From Arthrobacter sp. M2012083 (GTDB taxonomy: Bacteria > Actinomycetota > Actinomycetes > Actinomycetales > Micrococcaceae), in contig NZ_AKKK01000025.1 in assembly GCF_000281065.1 (NCBI RefSeq), forward strand, positions 171,650-235,649: 64,000 nt of DNA, given 5' to 3'. Below the pieces are notes generated by a model that was given only the letters and a program-made list of their open reading frames with translations, was not told where the DNA came from and searched no databases. This document shows positions 25,201 to 33,871 of this stretch, one piece after another; position 1 is the first letter of the stretch; every line of letters starts with the position of its first letter. The position numbers and the translations under genes were made by a program.

Positions 25201-25671
25201 TCAGGCTTCGGCACGCCGCCCCAGCAAGGGTTGGACCCGGTAGGGGATCATCTCCCGCATGGCCAGTGCCGTGTCTGTCCGGTCCACGCCGTCGCAGCCG
25301 AGGATCTTCCCGTTGATGCGGTAAAGGTCCTCCGCATCCAGGGCCACAACCCGCAGCAACAGGTCCGCGGATCCCGTCAGTCCGAAACCTTCCAGGATCT
25401 CCGGAATATCGGCCAGGTCCTGGGCAAGTGAGGCCAGTTTCTGCTGCTGCACATGGACGGTGATGAATGCCGTCAGCGGGTAGCCGAGGGCCACCGGATT
25501 GATCCTCCGCTCGAAGGACAGGAATGCGTGCTTCTTCTCGAGCTGGGCCATGCGGGCCTGCACCGTGTTGCGGGACAAACCCAGCTTTTGCGCCAGAGCC
25601 ACCACCGTCCCGCGGGGGTCTTTTGCCATGGCGGAAAGGAGCCGGGTGTCAGTGCCATCCAAGGGTTGCAT
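25201..25671 (-). CDS. Lrp/AsnC-family transcriptional regulator
   Basis: A protein of about 156 residues. The N-terminal winged helix (QPLDGTDTRLLSAMAKDPRGTVVALAQKLGLSRNTVQARMAQLE) and a C-terminal RAM ligand domain (from about residue 65) are typical. Start 25671 is chosen; 25704 is possible. It is divergent from the branched-chain 2-oxoacid dehydrogenase operon, the usual place for a local Lrp-type regulator that senses branched-chain amino acids or keto acids. Confidence 0.88.
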   Translation of the reverse strand: MQPLDGTDTRLLSAMAKDPRGTVVALAQKLGLSRNTVQARMAQLEKKHAFLSFERRINPVALGYPLTAFITVHVQQQKLASLAQDLADIPEILEGFGLTGSADLLLRVVALDAEDLYRINGKILGCDGVDRTDTALAMREMIPYRVQPLLGRRAEA

Positions 25672-25754
25672 AATGCGCAAGATTAGCACGGCTGTGGGGC
25701 TCAAAACAGGGCATAATGCTCAACTTCAACGAGGGTAGTTGTACCTGATGCGCG

Positions 25755-25772
25755 TTGTGAGTAGGGTCACAA
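25755..25772. promoter_or_regulatory. CRP/GlxR-type palindrome in the lrp-bkd gap
   Basis: TTGTGAGTAGGGTCACAA contains TGTGA-N6-TCACA without mismatch. It lies 83 bases before the bkd operon start frame and could serve CRP/GlxR or the adjacent Lrp. Confidence 0.6.
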
Positions 25773-25854
25773 TTAACTCCGGCGAAGGTGCCGGAGGGCC
25801 GGTCTGCGACAGGATCACAAGTCCCGCCAGCGCCGACGAAAACGAGCCGGAAGG

Positions 25855-27036
25855 TTGCGATCACCTGTGTTAACGGATCAGGCGGGCAAGGGAGTGCACC
25901 ACGACACTCCACGCCCAGGACATAGTGCACAAAATCCCTTGAGGACTGGCGGCGATCTGCTCCAGTTGGTGTCGCCGGACGGCGAGCGCATCAGCCACCC
26001 CGAATTTGATATCTGGGTCAAGGACGTCGGCGATGAGCAACTGTGCTCCTTGTATGAGGATATGACGGTGATTCGCCGTATCGATGCGGAAGCTACGGCG
26101 TTGCAGCGGCAGGGAGAGCTTGCATTGTGGCCCCCGTTGCTGGGGCAGGAAGCGGCCCAGATCGGTTCAAGCCGCTCGCTGCGGGACGATGACTTCGTCT
26201 TCCCAAGCTACCGGGAAAGCGGTGTGGCCTATGTGCGAGGCGCCCACCTCTCCGAAATTGCCCGCGTTTGGCGAGGCAACGCCTCCTACGGCTGGGATCC
26301 CCTGCGCATCAACCTGGCGACGCCTCAGATCATCATTGGCTCGCAGAGCCTGCACGCCACCGGCTATGCCATGGGTGTCCAGTTGGATGGTGCCAACACT
26401 GCGGTCCTTGCCTACTTTGGCGATGGTGCCACGAGTGAAGGCGACGTGAACGAGGCCATGGTGTTCGCCGCGAGCTACCAGGCTCCCGTGGTGTTCTTCT
26501 GCCAGAACAACCATTGGGCAATATCCGAGCCCGTTCGTGTGCAGTCCCACGTGCAGTTGGCTGACAGGCCCACCGGATTCGGTATCCCGAGCATGCGGGT
26601 TGATGGCAATGATGTCCTGGCCGTCATGGCTGCGACCCGGGTTGCCTTGGATCGGGCGCGTAAGGGCGGCGGACCTACCTTCATCGAGGCGGTTACCTAC
26701 CGCATGGGTCCGCACACCACCGCTGATGACCCCACACGGTACCGTGACCCAAACGAGCTGGAGGATTGGGCCGCCAAGGACCCGATCCTGAGGCTGCGCA
26801 GGCTGTTGGAGGCCAAGGGCCTCCTGACCGAGGACGTTGAAACCCGCGTGAAGGCTAAGGCTGATGCGGTGGCCGCGGAACTTCGGTCCAGCTGCATCGA
26901 CATGCCGGACCCGCAGCCGCTGGATGTTTTCAACCACGTCTACAGCACCCCCAATTCCTGGATTGAACGACAGAAGGACCACTACTCGCGCTACCTGAAC
27001 AGTTTCAACCAGCCTGTCGAGGAAGGTGCACTCTGA
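25855..27036 (+). CDS. bkdA: Branched-chain 2-oxoacid dehydrogenase E1 alpha
   Basis: A protein of about 390 residues forming the thiamine-diphosphate E1 with the beta subunit encoded next. The ThDP motif runs from GDGATSEGDVNEA to CQNNHWAIS (near residues 185-225). The region YRMGPHTTADDPTRYR is the phosphorylation-loop equivalent seen in branched-chain E1 alpha. The start is uncertain: TTG 25855, GTG 25867 and a later GTG are possible, none with a good ribosome-binding site. Its stop overlaps the E1 beta ATG by one base. It decarboxylates keto acids from Val, Leu and Ile. Confidence 0.92.
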   Translation: MRSPVLTDQAGKGVHHDTPRPGHSAQNPLRTGGDLLQLVSPDGERISHPEFDIWVKDVGDEQLCSLYEDMTVIRRIDAEATALQRQGELALWPPLLGQEAAQIGSSRSLRDDDFVFPSYRESGVAYVRGAHLSEIARVWRGNASYGWDPLRINLATPQIIIGSQSLHATGYAMGVQLDGANTAVLAYFGDGATSEGDVNEAMVFAASYQAPVVFFCQNNHWAISEPVRVQSHVQLADRPTGFGIPSMRVDGNDVLAVMAATRVALDRARKGGGPTFIEAVTYRMGPHTTADDPTRYRDPNELEDWAAKDPILRLRRLLEAKGLLTEDVETRVKAKADAVAAELRSSCIDMPDPQPLDVFNHVYSTPNSWIERQKDHYSRYLNSFNQPVEEGAL

Positions 27037-28046
27037 TGTCCAAGCTCACTTTTGCCCGGGCCATCAATGCCGGCCTCCGGAAGTCCCTCGAGAACGATCC
27101 CAAAGTAGTGCTCATGGGAGAAGACATCGGTTCGCTCGGTGGCGTTTTCCGCGTCACGGATGGGCTGCAGAAAGATTTCGGGAAGCACAGGGTGATCGAT
27201 TCTCCGCTGGCTGAGTCCGGCATTATCGGCACCGCAGTTGGCCTGGCCTACCGTGGCTACCGGCCCGTTTGCGAGATCCAGTTTGATGGTTTCATCTACC
27301 CGGCGTTCGACCAGATCGTCAGCCAGGTAGCCAAGATGCATTACCGGACCCAAGGGCGGGTCAAGATGCCCATCACTATCCGTGTTCCATTCGGTGGTGG
27401 CATCGGATCGCCGGAGCACCATTCCGAATCACCCGAGGCGTACTTCACGCACACTTCCGGCCTCCGGGTTGTAGCTGTGTCGAATCCGCAGGACGCCTAC
27501 ACCATGATCCAGCAGGCCATCGCGTCCGATGATCCCGTCCTCTACTTTGAGCCCAAACGGCGTTACCACGACAAGGGAGACGTGGACGAGGCCATTGACC
27601 TTTCCACTGCGCTTCCTTTGGACAGGGCTGCCGTGGTTACACCAGGTTCCGATGTGACGGTGGTTGCCTACGGTCCACTGGTCAAGACGGCTAAGGACGC
27701 TGCCATGGCGGCTGCCGATGAAGGCATTTCCGTCGAAGTCATCGATCTTCGCTCCCTGGCCCCTGTGGACTACCCCCTGGTCGAAGCTTCTGTCCGCAAG
27801 ACCGGTCGGCTGGTTATCACCCACGAGGCTGGCCAATCCGGTGGCCTCGGCGCCGAAATAGCTGCAAGCATCACCGAACGCTGTTTCCATTACCTGGAGT
27901 CTGCTCCGGTCCGCATCACCGGCTTCGATGTTCCGTACCCTTACTCGAAGCTCGAAATGCACCACTTGCCGGACTTGGACAGAATTCTTGACGGCGTGGA
28001 CCGTGCCTTGGGCCGGCGCAACTCCCTGAGCGGACTGGAAGGATGA
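27036..28046 (+). CDS. bkdB: Branched-chain 2-oxoacid dehydrogenase E1 beta
   Basis: A 336-residue transketolase-like beta subunit. MGEDIGSLGGVFRVTDGL, PLAESGIIGTAVGLAYRG and the C-terminal swivel domain (RLVITHEAGQSGG) are typical of branched-chain and pyruvate E1 beta. The branched-chain assignment comes from the E1 alpha sequence, the Lrp neighbour and the leucine operon nearby. Its stop overlaps the E2 start by four bases. Confidence 0.92.
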   Translation: MSKLTFARAINAGLRKSLENDPKVVLMGEDIGSLGGVFRVTDGLQKDFGKHRVIDSPLAESGIIGTAVGLAYRGYRPVCEIQFDGFIYPAFDQIVSQVAKMHYRTQGRVKMPITIRVPFGGGIGSPEHHSESPEAYFTHTSGLRVVAVSNPQDAYTMIQQAIASDDPVLYFEPKRRYHDKGDVDEAIDLSTALPLDRAAVVTPGSDVTVVAYGPLVKTAKDAAMAAADEGISVEVIDLRSLAPVDYPLVEASVRKTGRLVITHEAGQSGGLGAEIAASITERCFHYLESAPVRITGFDVPYPYSKLEMHHLPDLDRILDGVDRALGRRNSLSGLEG

Positions 28047-29485
28047 CCGCCACCATGATCAAGGAATTCAGGCTGCCGGACCTCGGCGAGGGCCTGACCG
28101 AATCGGAAATCCTGAGTTGGAAAGTGGCGGTGGGTGACACCGTCACGCTGAACCAGGTCATCGCTGAGGTCGAAACCGCCAAGGCCGTCGTCGAGTTGCC
28201 CTCGCCCTTCGCGGGAGTGGTGGCGGAACTTCATGAGCAGCCCGGCACTGTGGTGGAAGTTGGCAAGCCGATCGTTTCGTTCGAGGTTGACGACGTCGGG
28301 TCCTCCAACGGGGGCAGCGCACCTGTTGCTGGTAAGGGGGTCGCCGGTGACGCGTCCGCAGGTGACCGTGCCGCCGTCGGGACATCTGCCAATGGCGCCG
28401 CCGGCGCCGCCGCCGACGGGGTGGGGAGCCCCGCCAAACGTGAGCCGAACCTGGTGGGGTACGGCGCCGTCGTCGAACATTCCGGCCGCCCGACACGGCG
28501 GGCCCGCCTTCAGGTCCAGAACGTGCAGGCCCCAACGCCGGAGGCACCAACCCCGGAGGCAGCGGCGACCCCCGGGCCCGCGGTGTCACATCAGGCAGAA
28601 GTCCAAACCTCTGAGCGCCCGCGCTCAACCCCGCCGGTCCGAAAGCTCGCCCGCGACCTCGGGGTCAACCTGGAGCTCGTTCCCGGCACTGGACCGGGCG
28701 GGCTCATCACTCGCGAGGACGTTCAGAACTTCTCCGCCACACCGGAAGCGCCAGCTGGGGCTCCCGTTTCTGCTGCACAGGGGCAGAGGGAAACCCGAAC
28801 GCCCATCAAGGGTGTTCGCAAGTTCACGGCCGCAGCCATGGTCCAGAGCGCGTTCACTGCTCCGCATGTGACGGAGTTCCTCACCGTGGACGTCACGGCA
28901 ACCATGGAATTGCTGGCCAGGCTCAAAGGCAATAAGGCATTCGAAGGCTACAAGCTGACGCCACTGACCATTGCCGCCAAGGCGGTTCTGGTGGCGTTGC
29001 GGAACAACCCATCGTTGAATTCGCGGTGGGATGAGGCCAACCAGGAGATTGTCCGGTTCAATTACGTGAACCTGGGCATCGCGGCCGCAACACCTCGCGG
29101 CCTGACGGTTCCAAACATCAAGGACGCGGACAGGCTAACGCTGCGTGAGCTCTCCACGGCGTTAACTGAACTGACCGATACGGCGCGGACAGGTAAGACC
29201 TCGCCGTCGGAGTTGTCTGGTGGCACCATCTCCATAACCAACATCGGCGTTTTTGGTATCGACGCCGGGACTCCCATCCTGAACCCGGGCGAGGCCGCCA
29301 TTGTGGCTTTAGGGGCTGTGCGGAAGGCGCCGTGGGTTGTTGACGATGAACTCGCCGTTCGGCAGGTCATGTCGCTCAGCCTGTCCTTCGACCACCGCCT
29401 GGTGGATGGGGAGCAGGGCTCACGATTCCTTGCGGACCTCGGCTCAATCCTGGCTGACCCCGCCATGGTCATGACCATGATCTGA
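28043..29485 (+). CDS. bkdC: Lipoyl dihydrolipoamide acyltransferase E2 of BCKDH
   Basis: A 480-residue E2. The single lipoyl domain (1-80) carries K47 in ETAKAVV. A linker rich in Gly, Ala and Pro follows (about 95-190), then the E1/E3-binding domain (PPVRKLARDLGV..GLITREDV, about 194-232). The catalytic acyltransferase domain ends with SFDHRLVDG (His and Asp). No E3 gene is in the operon, so a shared dihydrolipoamide dehydrogenase is expected. A folded convergent terminator follows. Confidence 0.94.
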   Translation: MTATMIKEFRLPDLGEGLTESEILSWKVAVGDTVTLNQVIAEVETAKAVVELPSPFAGVVAELHEQPGTVVEVGKPIVSFEVDDVGSSNGGSAPVAGKGVAGDASAGDRAAVGTSANGAAGAAADGVGSPAKREPNLVGYGAVVEHSGRPTRRARLQVQNVQAPTPEAPTPEAAATPGPAVSHQAEVQTSERPRSTPPVRKLARDLGVNLELVPGTGPGGLITREDVQNFSATPEAPAGAPVSAAQGQRETRTPIKGVRKFTAAAMVQSAFTAPHVTEFLTVDVTATMELLARLKGNKAFEGYKLTPLTIAAKAVLVALRNNPSLNSRWDEANQEIVRFNYVNLGIAAATPRGLTVPNIKDADRLTLRELSTALTELTDTARTGKTSPSELSGGTISITNIGVFGIDAGTPILNPGEAAIVALGAVRKAPWVVDDELAVRQVMSLSLSFDHRLVDGEQGSRFLADLGSILADPAMVMTMI

Positions 29486-29502
29486 CGCGTCCGAAGCTGC
29501 GC

Positions 29503-29555
29503 CGGCCCATCCCTTTACGAGTGTTTGCAGGAAACTGCGGCTAAGGGGTGGGCCG
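29503..29555. terminator. Long nested hairpin between convergent genes
   Basis: CGGCCCATCCCTT (29503-29515) pairs with AAGGGGTGGGCCG (29543-29555), 13 pairs with one G-U. Inside is GCAG-GAAA-CTGC with a GNRA loop. No T-run on either side; a bidirectional barrier between bkdC and the SDR gene. Confidence 0.6.
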
Positions 29556-29579
29556 TCGCGTGTCAGCCGGTGGGCGGCG

Positions 29580-30452
29580 TCAGTCTTCGGTTGGCGTGGT
29601 GCGGTTGGAGTGGACGTTGCGCCAGCTGTGCTCCGGCTCAAAGCCCAACAGCCTGCGGGCTTTGTCGATGGACAGCAGGGTTTCGTGCTCGCCCAGTTCC
29701 TTGAGGACCTCGACGCCGGGGAAGACTTCGGCTGCCAGTTCGGCGCTGCTTCGACCCATCACGGTATCGGCTGCGGCAATGATGAAGGCCTCGAAGCCCG
29801 GTTCCGCATGTTCCAGGGCCCTCACCACCGCAAGGGCGCCGTCCCGGGCGTCGATGTATCCCCAGAGGTTCCATTTCCGGAGCGTTGCGTCTGAGTCGAA
29901 GGACGGGAAAGCGTCATAGTCCTCGGGGTCCATGACGTTCGAGAAGCGCAAAGCCGTGATGCTCAGCTCCGGATCCCAGCGCGTCATTTGGATGGCCATC
30001 TGCTCCTCCAGATGCTTAACCAGCGAGTAGGTGCTTTCCGGTCTGGCCGCGTACTCCTCGTCCACGGGAATGTAGGGAGGCTCGATGTCGAAGGGGAGTC
30101 CCAGCACGGTCTCGCTGGAGGCATAGACCACCTTCTTGATGCCCGCCCTCCGCGCCGCCTGGAACACGTTGTAAGTGGACACCATGTTGTTTTCAAAGAT
30201 CGCAGCATCGGGGGCCAGCCCCGGTGCTGGAATGGCTGCCAAATGAACTATCGCGTCCAAGCCGTCGTGTTGGTCGTCCAGGCCCAGGACGACATCCAGG
30301 ACCTGGCCGTAATTTCGGAGGTCAACGTTGACGTAACCCCGGCCGCGTGTGCCTGCGCGGTCCATGTTGAGCACCTCGTGGCCGTCCTGCGTAAGACGTC
30401 GGACCACGCTCCTGCCCAGTTTTCCGCTTCCGCCGGTGACGGCAATCCTCAT
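29580..30452 (-). CDS. NAD-dependent epimerase/dehydratase (extended SDR)
   Basis: A 290-residue extended SDR. ATG 30452 is chosen because GAGGAG lies six bases upstream and the Rossmann motif GGSGKLG begins at residue 7. The active-site YSLVK follows near residue 150. The substrate is unknown: sugar nucleotides, uronates (uronate dehydrogenases are similar in length) or other alcohols fit. It stands alone, convergent with bkdC. Confidence 0.8.
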   Translation of the reverse strand: MRIAVTGGSGKLGRSVVRRLTQDGHEVLNMDRAGTRGRGYVNVDLRNYGQVLDVVLGLDDQHDGLDAIVHLAAIPAPGLAPDAAIFENNMVSTYNVFQAARRAGIKKVVYASSETVLGLPFDIEPPYIPVDEEYAARPESTYSLVKHLEEQMAIQMTRWDPELSITALRFSNVMDPEDYDAFPSFDSDATLRKWNLWGYIDARDGALAVVRALEHAEPGFEAFIIAAADTVMGRSSAELAAEVFPGVEVLKELGEHETLLSIDKARRLLGFEPEHSWRNVHSNRTTPTED

Positions 30453-30626
30453 GGTGCGCTCCTCGATGGTGGCTGGTACCAAACCTTGTTGCTTTATGGA
30501 TTCGGTACGGGTTCGAGCTTCAGCCTAAGCGGCGCGGCGGCAGAAAACAGCCTGTCAGGCTGGCCCTGGGAGTCCTAGGTACGCCGGAACGACCCACTGC
30601 TGGCTTGTGCGCAGGGCAGTCAGCGG

Positions 30627-30655
30627 TTTGCAAAATATATAGACCGGTCTATTAT
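30627..30655 (+). promoter_or_regulatory. Promoter of leaderless tetR with LmrA/QdoR-like operator
   Basis: TATTAT (30650-30655) is a good -10, and TTTGCA (30627-30632) a weak -35 at 17 bases. The predicted start of transcription is the A of ATG 30662. The palindrome ATAGACCGGTCTAT (30639-30652) fills the spacer, and the stretch from 30634 fits the LmrA/QdoR box AWTATAtagaNYGgTCTA as I remember it. Confidence 0.7.
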
Positions 30656-30661
30656 TTGCTT

Positions 30662-31261
30662 ATGGCAATAAAAGGGAACCTGACAAAAGCACGGCTCGCG
30701 GAGTCCATGCTCCAGCTCATCCAGACCAGTGGCTACAGCGGCACGGGGCTGAATGCTGTGATCGAACACGCCGGAGCACCGAAGGGATCGGTCTACTTCC
30801 ACTTCCCCGATGGAAAGGAGGGGCTGGGCGTCGCAGCGGTCGAGCTCGCCGCGAAGCAGTTCGAGGCGCTCATTGCAGAGGCCGCAATTTCCGCTGGGAG
30901 TGTGGCTGAGGCTGCCCGTACCGCGATTGAGGTCTTAGCCGCCATCGTCAGTGAGAGCAACTTCCGGCTTGGTTGCCCGGTCTCCGTCGTCACCCTGGAG
31001 ATGGGCGCGGAAAGCGAGCGGCTGAGGCAGGCGTGTGCCGCTGCCTTCGAGTCCTGGATAGCTCCGACGTCCGCGCTCCTCGAGGCCGGCGGTCTTGACG
31101 CCGGGGAGGCCCGGTCCTTGGCAACCGTTGTTGTATCGACGATCGAGGGGGCGGTGATCGTCTCTCGCGCCACGCAAAGCACCCAACCCCTGTTTTCGGC
31201 CGCTGACGTCGTGGAGGCGCTCATCAACCAGCGATGCAAGACCGTTGGCGGGGCGCGATGA
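30662..31261 (+). CDS. TetR-family regulator, LmrA/YxaF-like
   Basis: A 199-residue repressor. The N-terminal HTH (LAESMLQLIQTSGYSGTGLNAVIEHAGAPKGSVYFHFPDGKEGL) and the C-terminal pattern (GCPVSVVTLEM) match the LmrA/YxaF branch. ATG 30662 has no ribosome-binding site but a well-placed -10 seven bases upstream, so leaderless translation is likely. The operator overlapping its promoter implies autorepression. It overlaps the next gene by ATGA, so both share control. LmrA/QdoR relatives in Bacillus respond to flavonoids and drugs; the ligand here is unknown. Confidence 0.85.
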   Translation: MAIKGNLTKARLAESMLQLIQTSGYSGTGLNAVIEHAGAPKGSVYFHFPDGKEGLGVAAVELAAKQFEALIAEAAISAGSVAEAARTAIEVLAAIVSESNFRLGCPVSVVTLEMGAESERLRQACAAAFESWIAPTSALLEAGGLDAGEARSLATVVVSTIEGAVIVSRATQSTQPLFSAADVVEALINQRCKTVGGAR

Positions 31262-33051
31262 CACCGCACGAAGACTCCCGCCACGCCCTGGTCTTCGGGG
31301 CTTCGGGAATGGTCGGCCGGCACCTCGTCCTGTCCCTTGCTGAAGCTGGCGCTAACGTCACGGCGGCAGTTCGTACCCCAGAGTCCGGAGCGCGGGTCGA
31401 GGGATGGGTCAGGGAGCATGGTTTGGTGGGGAGCATCCGCACGACGATCGTCGACTTCGATGCTCCAGAGATCATCGAGGGCGGCCCCTCGGCATTCCCG
31501 TTCATCACCGAGATCCATAACTGCGCCGGGTTGTATCGGTTCGGAATGACCGCGCAGGAGGCGCGCAGTGCGAACGTCGGCATTGTCGAGAAGCTCATTG
31601 ACTTTGCCGAAGAACTCCCCAATCTGCAGCGCGTCGTCCACGTCTCAGGCTACCGCGTCGGCGGGCAGGACCCTGCGACCGTTCCATGGTCAGAGGACCA
31701 TCGCACCGCGGTCTATGAGGAACTTGGAGCCTATGAAGCCTCAAAGGTGGAATCCGACGCCATCTTTCAAGCCCGGGCGCTGGAGCGGGGAGTCCCCTGG
31801 ACCATCGTCAATCCGGCCAGTGTGATCGGGGACAGCGTGACCGGTGAGTCCGATCAACTCATCGGGCTGGCCACCACCATTGGGCAGATCTGGGACGGCA
31901 CCATGGCCGCACTGCCTGGAAACCAAGAGACGTTCCTTCCGGTCGTCACGGTCGACTATCTGGCGGCCTTCATGACTGCAGCGGCGGTCGATCCGGTTGC
32001 TGCCGGCAAGGCCTATTGGATTCTCGACGACGCCACCCCGCCGCTTGCAGATCTGCTCACGCACGTTGGCCGTCATCTCGGGGTCAAGGTCCCGCGGGTA
32101 AGAATGCCGATCGGTGTCATCAAGCGGCTCCCGCAGCGGATCACCAAGGCAGATCCCGAGACACTGACGTTCATGTCCGCTGACCGCTATCCGACAGATT
32201 CAGCCACCGAGTTCGCCGCCAGGCACAGGATCCCGATGCCGGATGTGCTGGTGTCGCTGGAGCGGTGGGCCGACCACTTGGCTGCGCATCGGTTTGGCGC
32301 CGTCACGGCTGACGGTCGTCGATTCGCCGACGTTGGCGGTCAAAGGACATTTGAGCTCGGCGTAGCAAGGTCCAGCAGGGTGGTCTTTCCCGGCCTACCG
32401 GTCAACGCAGATACGTGGGCCGACGTGGCGTCGGGCATCGGCGCCCGGGTTGTAGACCTGCCCGGACTCGGCCTCAGTGGTGGAACAGGCGTTCAGGACT
32501 GGGAAAAGTGGCTGCCTGCTGTGTTGGGTGGGGAACCTGCTGACCTCATTGGCCACTCGATCGGTGCGGCTGCGGCGGTAGTCGCGGCTGACCGGCTCCC
32601 GGGGCAGGTTAAGTCCCTCACGCTGATAGCACCATTCTTTCTCCAGGTCCCGATGGGTGGCCCGGCCAGACTGCGGCCGCTCGTGTCCGCCTACTTGCGA
32701 CACGTCAACCCGGCGCGGCTGTCACACCAACTGACCGGATCAGGAGGGAGCGCGGCTGGTCTGGAGTCCAGTCTCAGTGACCTCAAGCGAAGCAGTGCCA
32801 AGAGGGTATCCGAGCACCTCGCCCTTGCGGGATCGAAGCCGTGGCGTACCGGGCTTCGGGAAGCGCTGGGGCGATTCACCGGCACGGTCCGCATCGTCAC
32901 TGGAAGCGATGACCCCCTGGCCCCGGGTGTGGTTGAGCAGCTCAAGTCACTTCCGAATGTTCAGCTGATCTCGGTGCCGGGTGCCGGGCACCATCCGCAA
33001 CTGACGCATGGTGATGATCTCGTCGCGCTCATCAAGGGATCGCTCGAGTGA
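31258..33051 (+). CDS. Fused extended SDR / alpha-beta hydrolase
   Basis: A 597-residue two-domain protein. Residues 1-340 form an SDR: GASGMVGRH at 14-22 and Y159-x3-K163 (YEASK). Residues about 365-597 are an alpha/beta hydrolase with nucleophile elbow GHSIG (S434), acid D551 or D552 in GSDDP, and His 578/579 in GAGHHP, so the triad looks intact. It starts within the tetR stop (ATGA). The substrate is unknown; a pathway in which a keto or hydroxy ester is both reduced and hydrolysed is an inference from the fusion. Confidence 0.78.
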   Translation: MTPHEDSRHALVFGASGMVGRHLVLSLAEAGANVTAAVRTPESGARVEGWVREHGLVGSIRTTIVDFDAPEIIEGGPSAFPFITEIHNCAGLYRFGMTAQEARSANVGIVEKLIDFAEELPNLQRVVHVSGYRVGGQDPATVPWSEDHRTAVYEELGAYEASKVESDAIFQARALERGVPWTIVNPASVIGDSVTGESDQLIGLATTIGQIWDGTMAALPGNQETFLPVVTVDYLAAFMTAAAVDPVAAGKAYWILDDATPPLADLLTHVGRHLGVKVPRVRMPIGVIKRLPQRITKADPETLTFMSADRYPTDSATEFAARHRIPMPDVLVSLERWADHLAAHRFGAVTADGRRFADVGGQRTFELGVARSSRVVFPGLPVNADTWADVASGIGARVVDLPGLGLSGGTGVQDWEKWLPAVLGGEPADLIGHSIGAAAAVVAADRLPGQVKSLTLIAPFFLQVPMGGPARLRPLVSAYLRHVNPARLSHQLTGSGGSAAGLESSLSDLKRSSAKRVSEHLALAGSKPWRTGLREALGRFTGTVRIVTGSDDPLAPGVVEQLKSLPNVQLISVPGAGHHPQLTHGDDLVALIKGSLE

Positions 33052-33098
33052 ACAGGGCGCCCCGCACCGTGTGAGAATCCGCCAACGAGGCGTGGCGA

Positions 33099-33731
33099 TC
33101 AGGCTGAAGTGAGAGCCGCCAGGGCCATCTGTTCCAGGATAGGCCTGGCTGACTTCATGGCGATCTTCCTGCCGTGGTGGCGCACTGAGTGGGGTGTGGA
33201 GTTGATCAAACCAAAGGCCGCGTGTGCACGGACACGGAGGCCGGAGACATCTGCGTCTGTGTGTATGCGGGCCAAGACGTCTACCCACGTTTCGACGTAA
33301 CTGCGCTGCAGTGACCTGACCTCTGCCTGGTCGGCGTCGCTGAGGCTTCCGAAGTCCCGGTCCTGGACACGGATGACGTCAGGATTGCTGAGGGCGAAAT
33401 CGACCTGGAACTGGATGAGTCCCTTCAGCGCGGTCCGTGGATCTTCGGACTCCGACACTACCCGCAGTCCACCGTCCAGCAAGTCACGGCTGACGCTGAG
33501 TAGTAACTCTCCGAGGACCGCTTGCTTGCCGGGAAAATGCCGGTAGACGGCGGGCCCACTGACGCCTGCTGCTGCTCCGAGGTCCTCGAGCGACACGCGC
33601 GTAAAACCGTTCTCCGCAAAGAGTCCGGCAGCAGCGGACAACAAGGCCAATCTGCGGAGCTCCTTCGCCTGGCCGCGTTGCGTGGCGGCGGCTCGGGTGC
33701 CCTCGATGCGTGCTTCCTGACCTGCGGTCAC
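33099..33731 (-). CDS. TetR-family regulator (BkaR-like) of the leucine-degradation operon
   Basis: A 210-residue TetR protein. The start is GTG 33731 with GGAGG five bases upstream. HTH: LLSAAAGLFAENGFTRVSLEDLGAAAGVSGPAVYRHFPGK. It is divergent from the carboxylase operon, like Rv2506 (BkaR) beside Rv2495c-Rv2505c in M. tuberculosis, so it probably represses that operon in response to a branched acyl-CoA. Two similar operator candidates lie in the gap. Confidence 0.85.
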   Translation of the reverse strand: MTAGQEARIEGTRAAATQRGQAKELRRLALLSAAAGLFAENGFTRVSLEDLGAAAGVSGPAVYRHFPGKQAVLGELLLSVSRDLLDGGLRVVSESEDPRTALKGLIQFQVDFALSNPDVIRVQDRDFGSLSDADQAEVRSLQRSYVETWVDVLARIHTDADVSGLRVRAHAAFGLINSTPHSVRHHGRKIAMKSARPILEQMALAALTSA

Positions 33732-33791
33732 GTCTTCCTCCTTGCGCCGGTCCAGGCCCAGCGCTTGCGGGACCGCCTGTGCTGGACATCA

Positions 33792-33836
33792 CAGTTAATA
33801 AAGACTAACCTAAATTTCAGTTACGTGGCACTAACC
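33792..33836. promoter_or_regulatory. Tandem TetR operators in the divergent gap
   Basis: CAGTTA-N6-ACTAACC occurs twice (33792-33810 and 33818-33836), 26 bases apart. Each holds the inverted halves GTTA-N8-TAAC. They lie between the BkaR-like gene and the carboxylase operon, and the palindrome at 8051 has the same outline. Confidence 0.65.
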
Positions 33837-33871
33837 GAGATGGCCTGCGGCCGGGAATGGAACAGGGGTCA

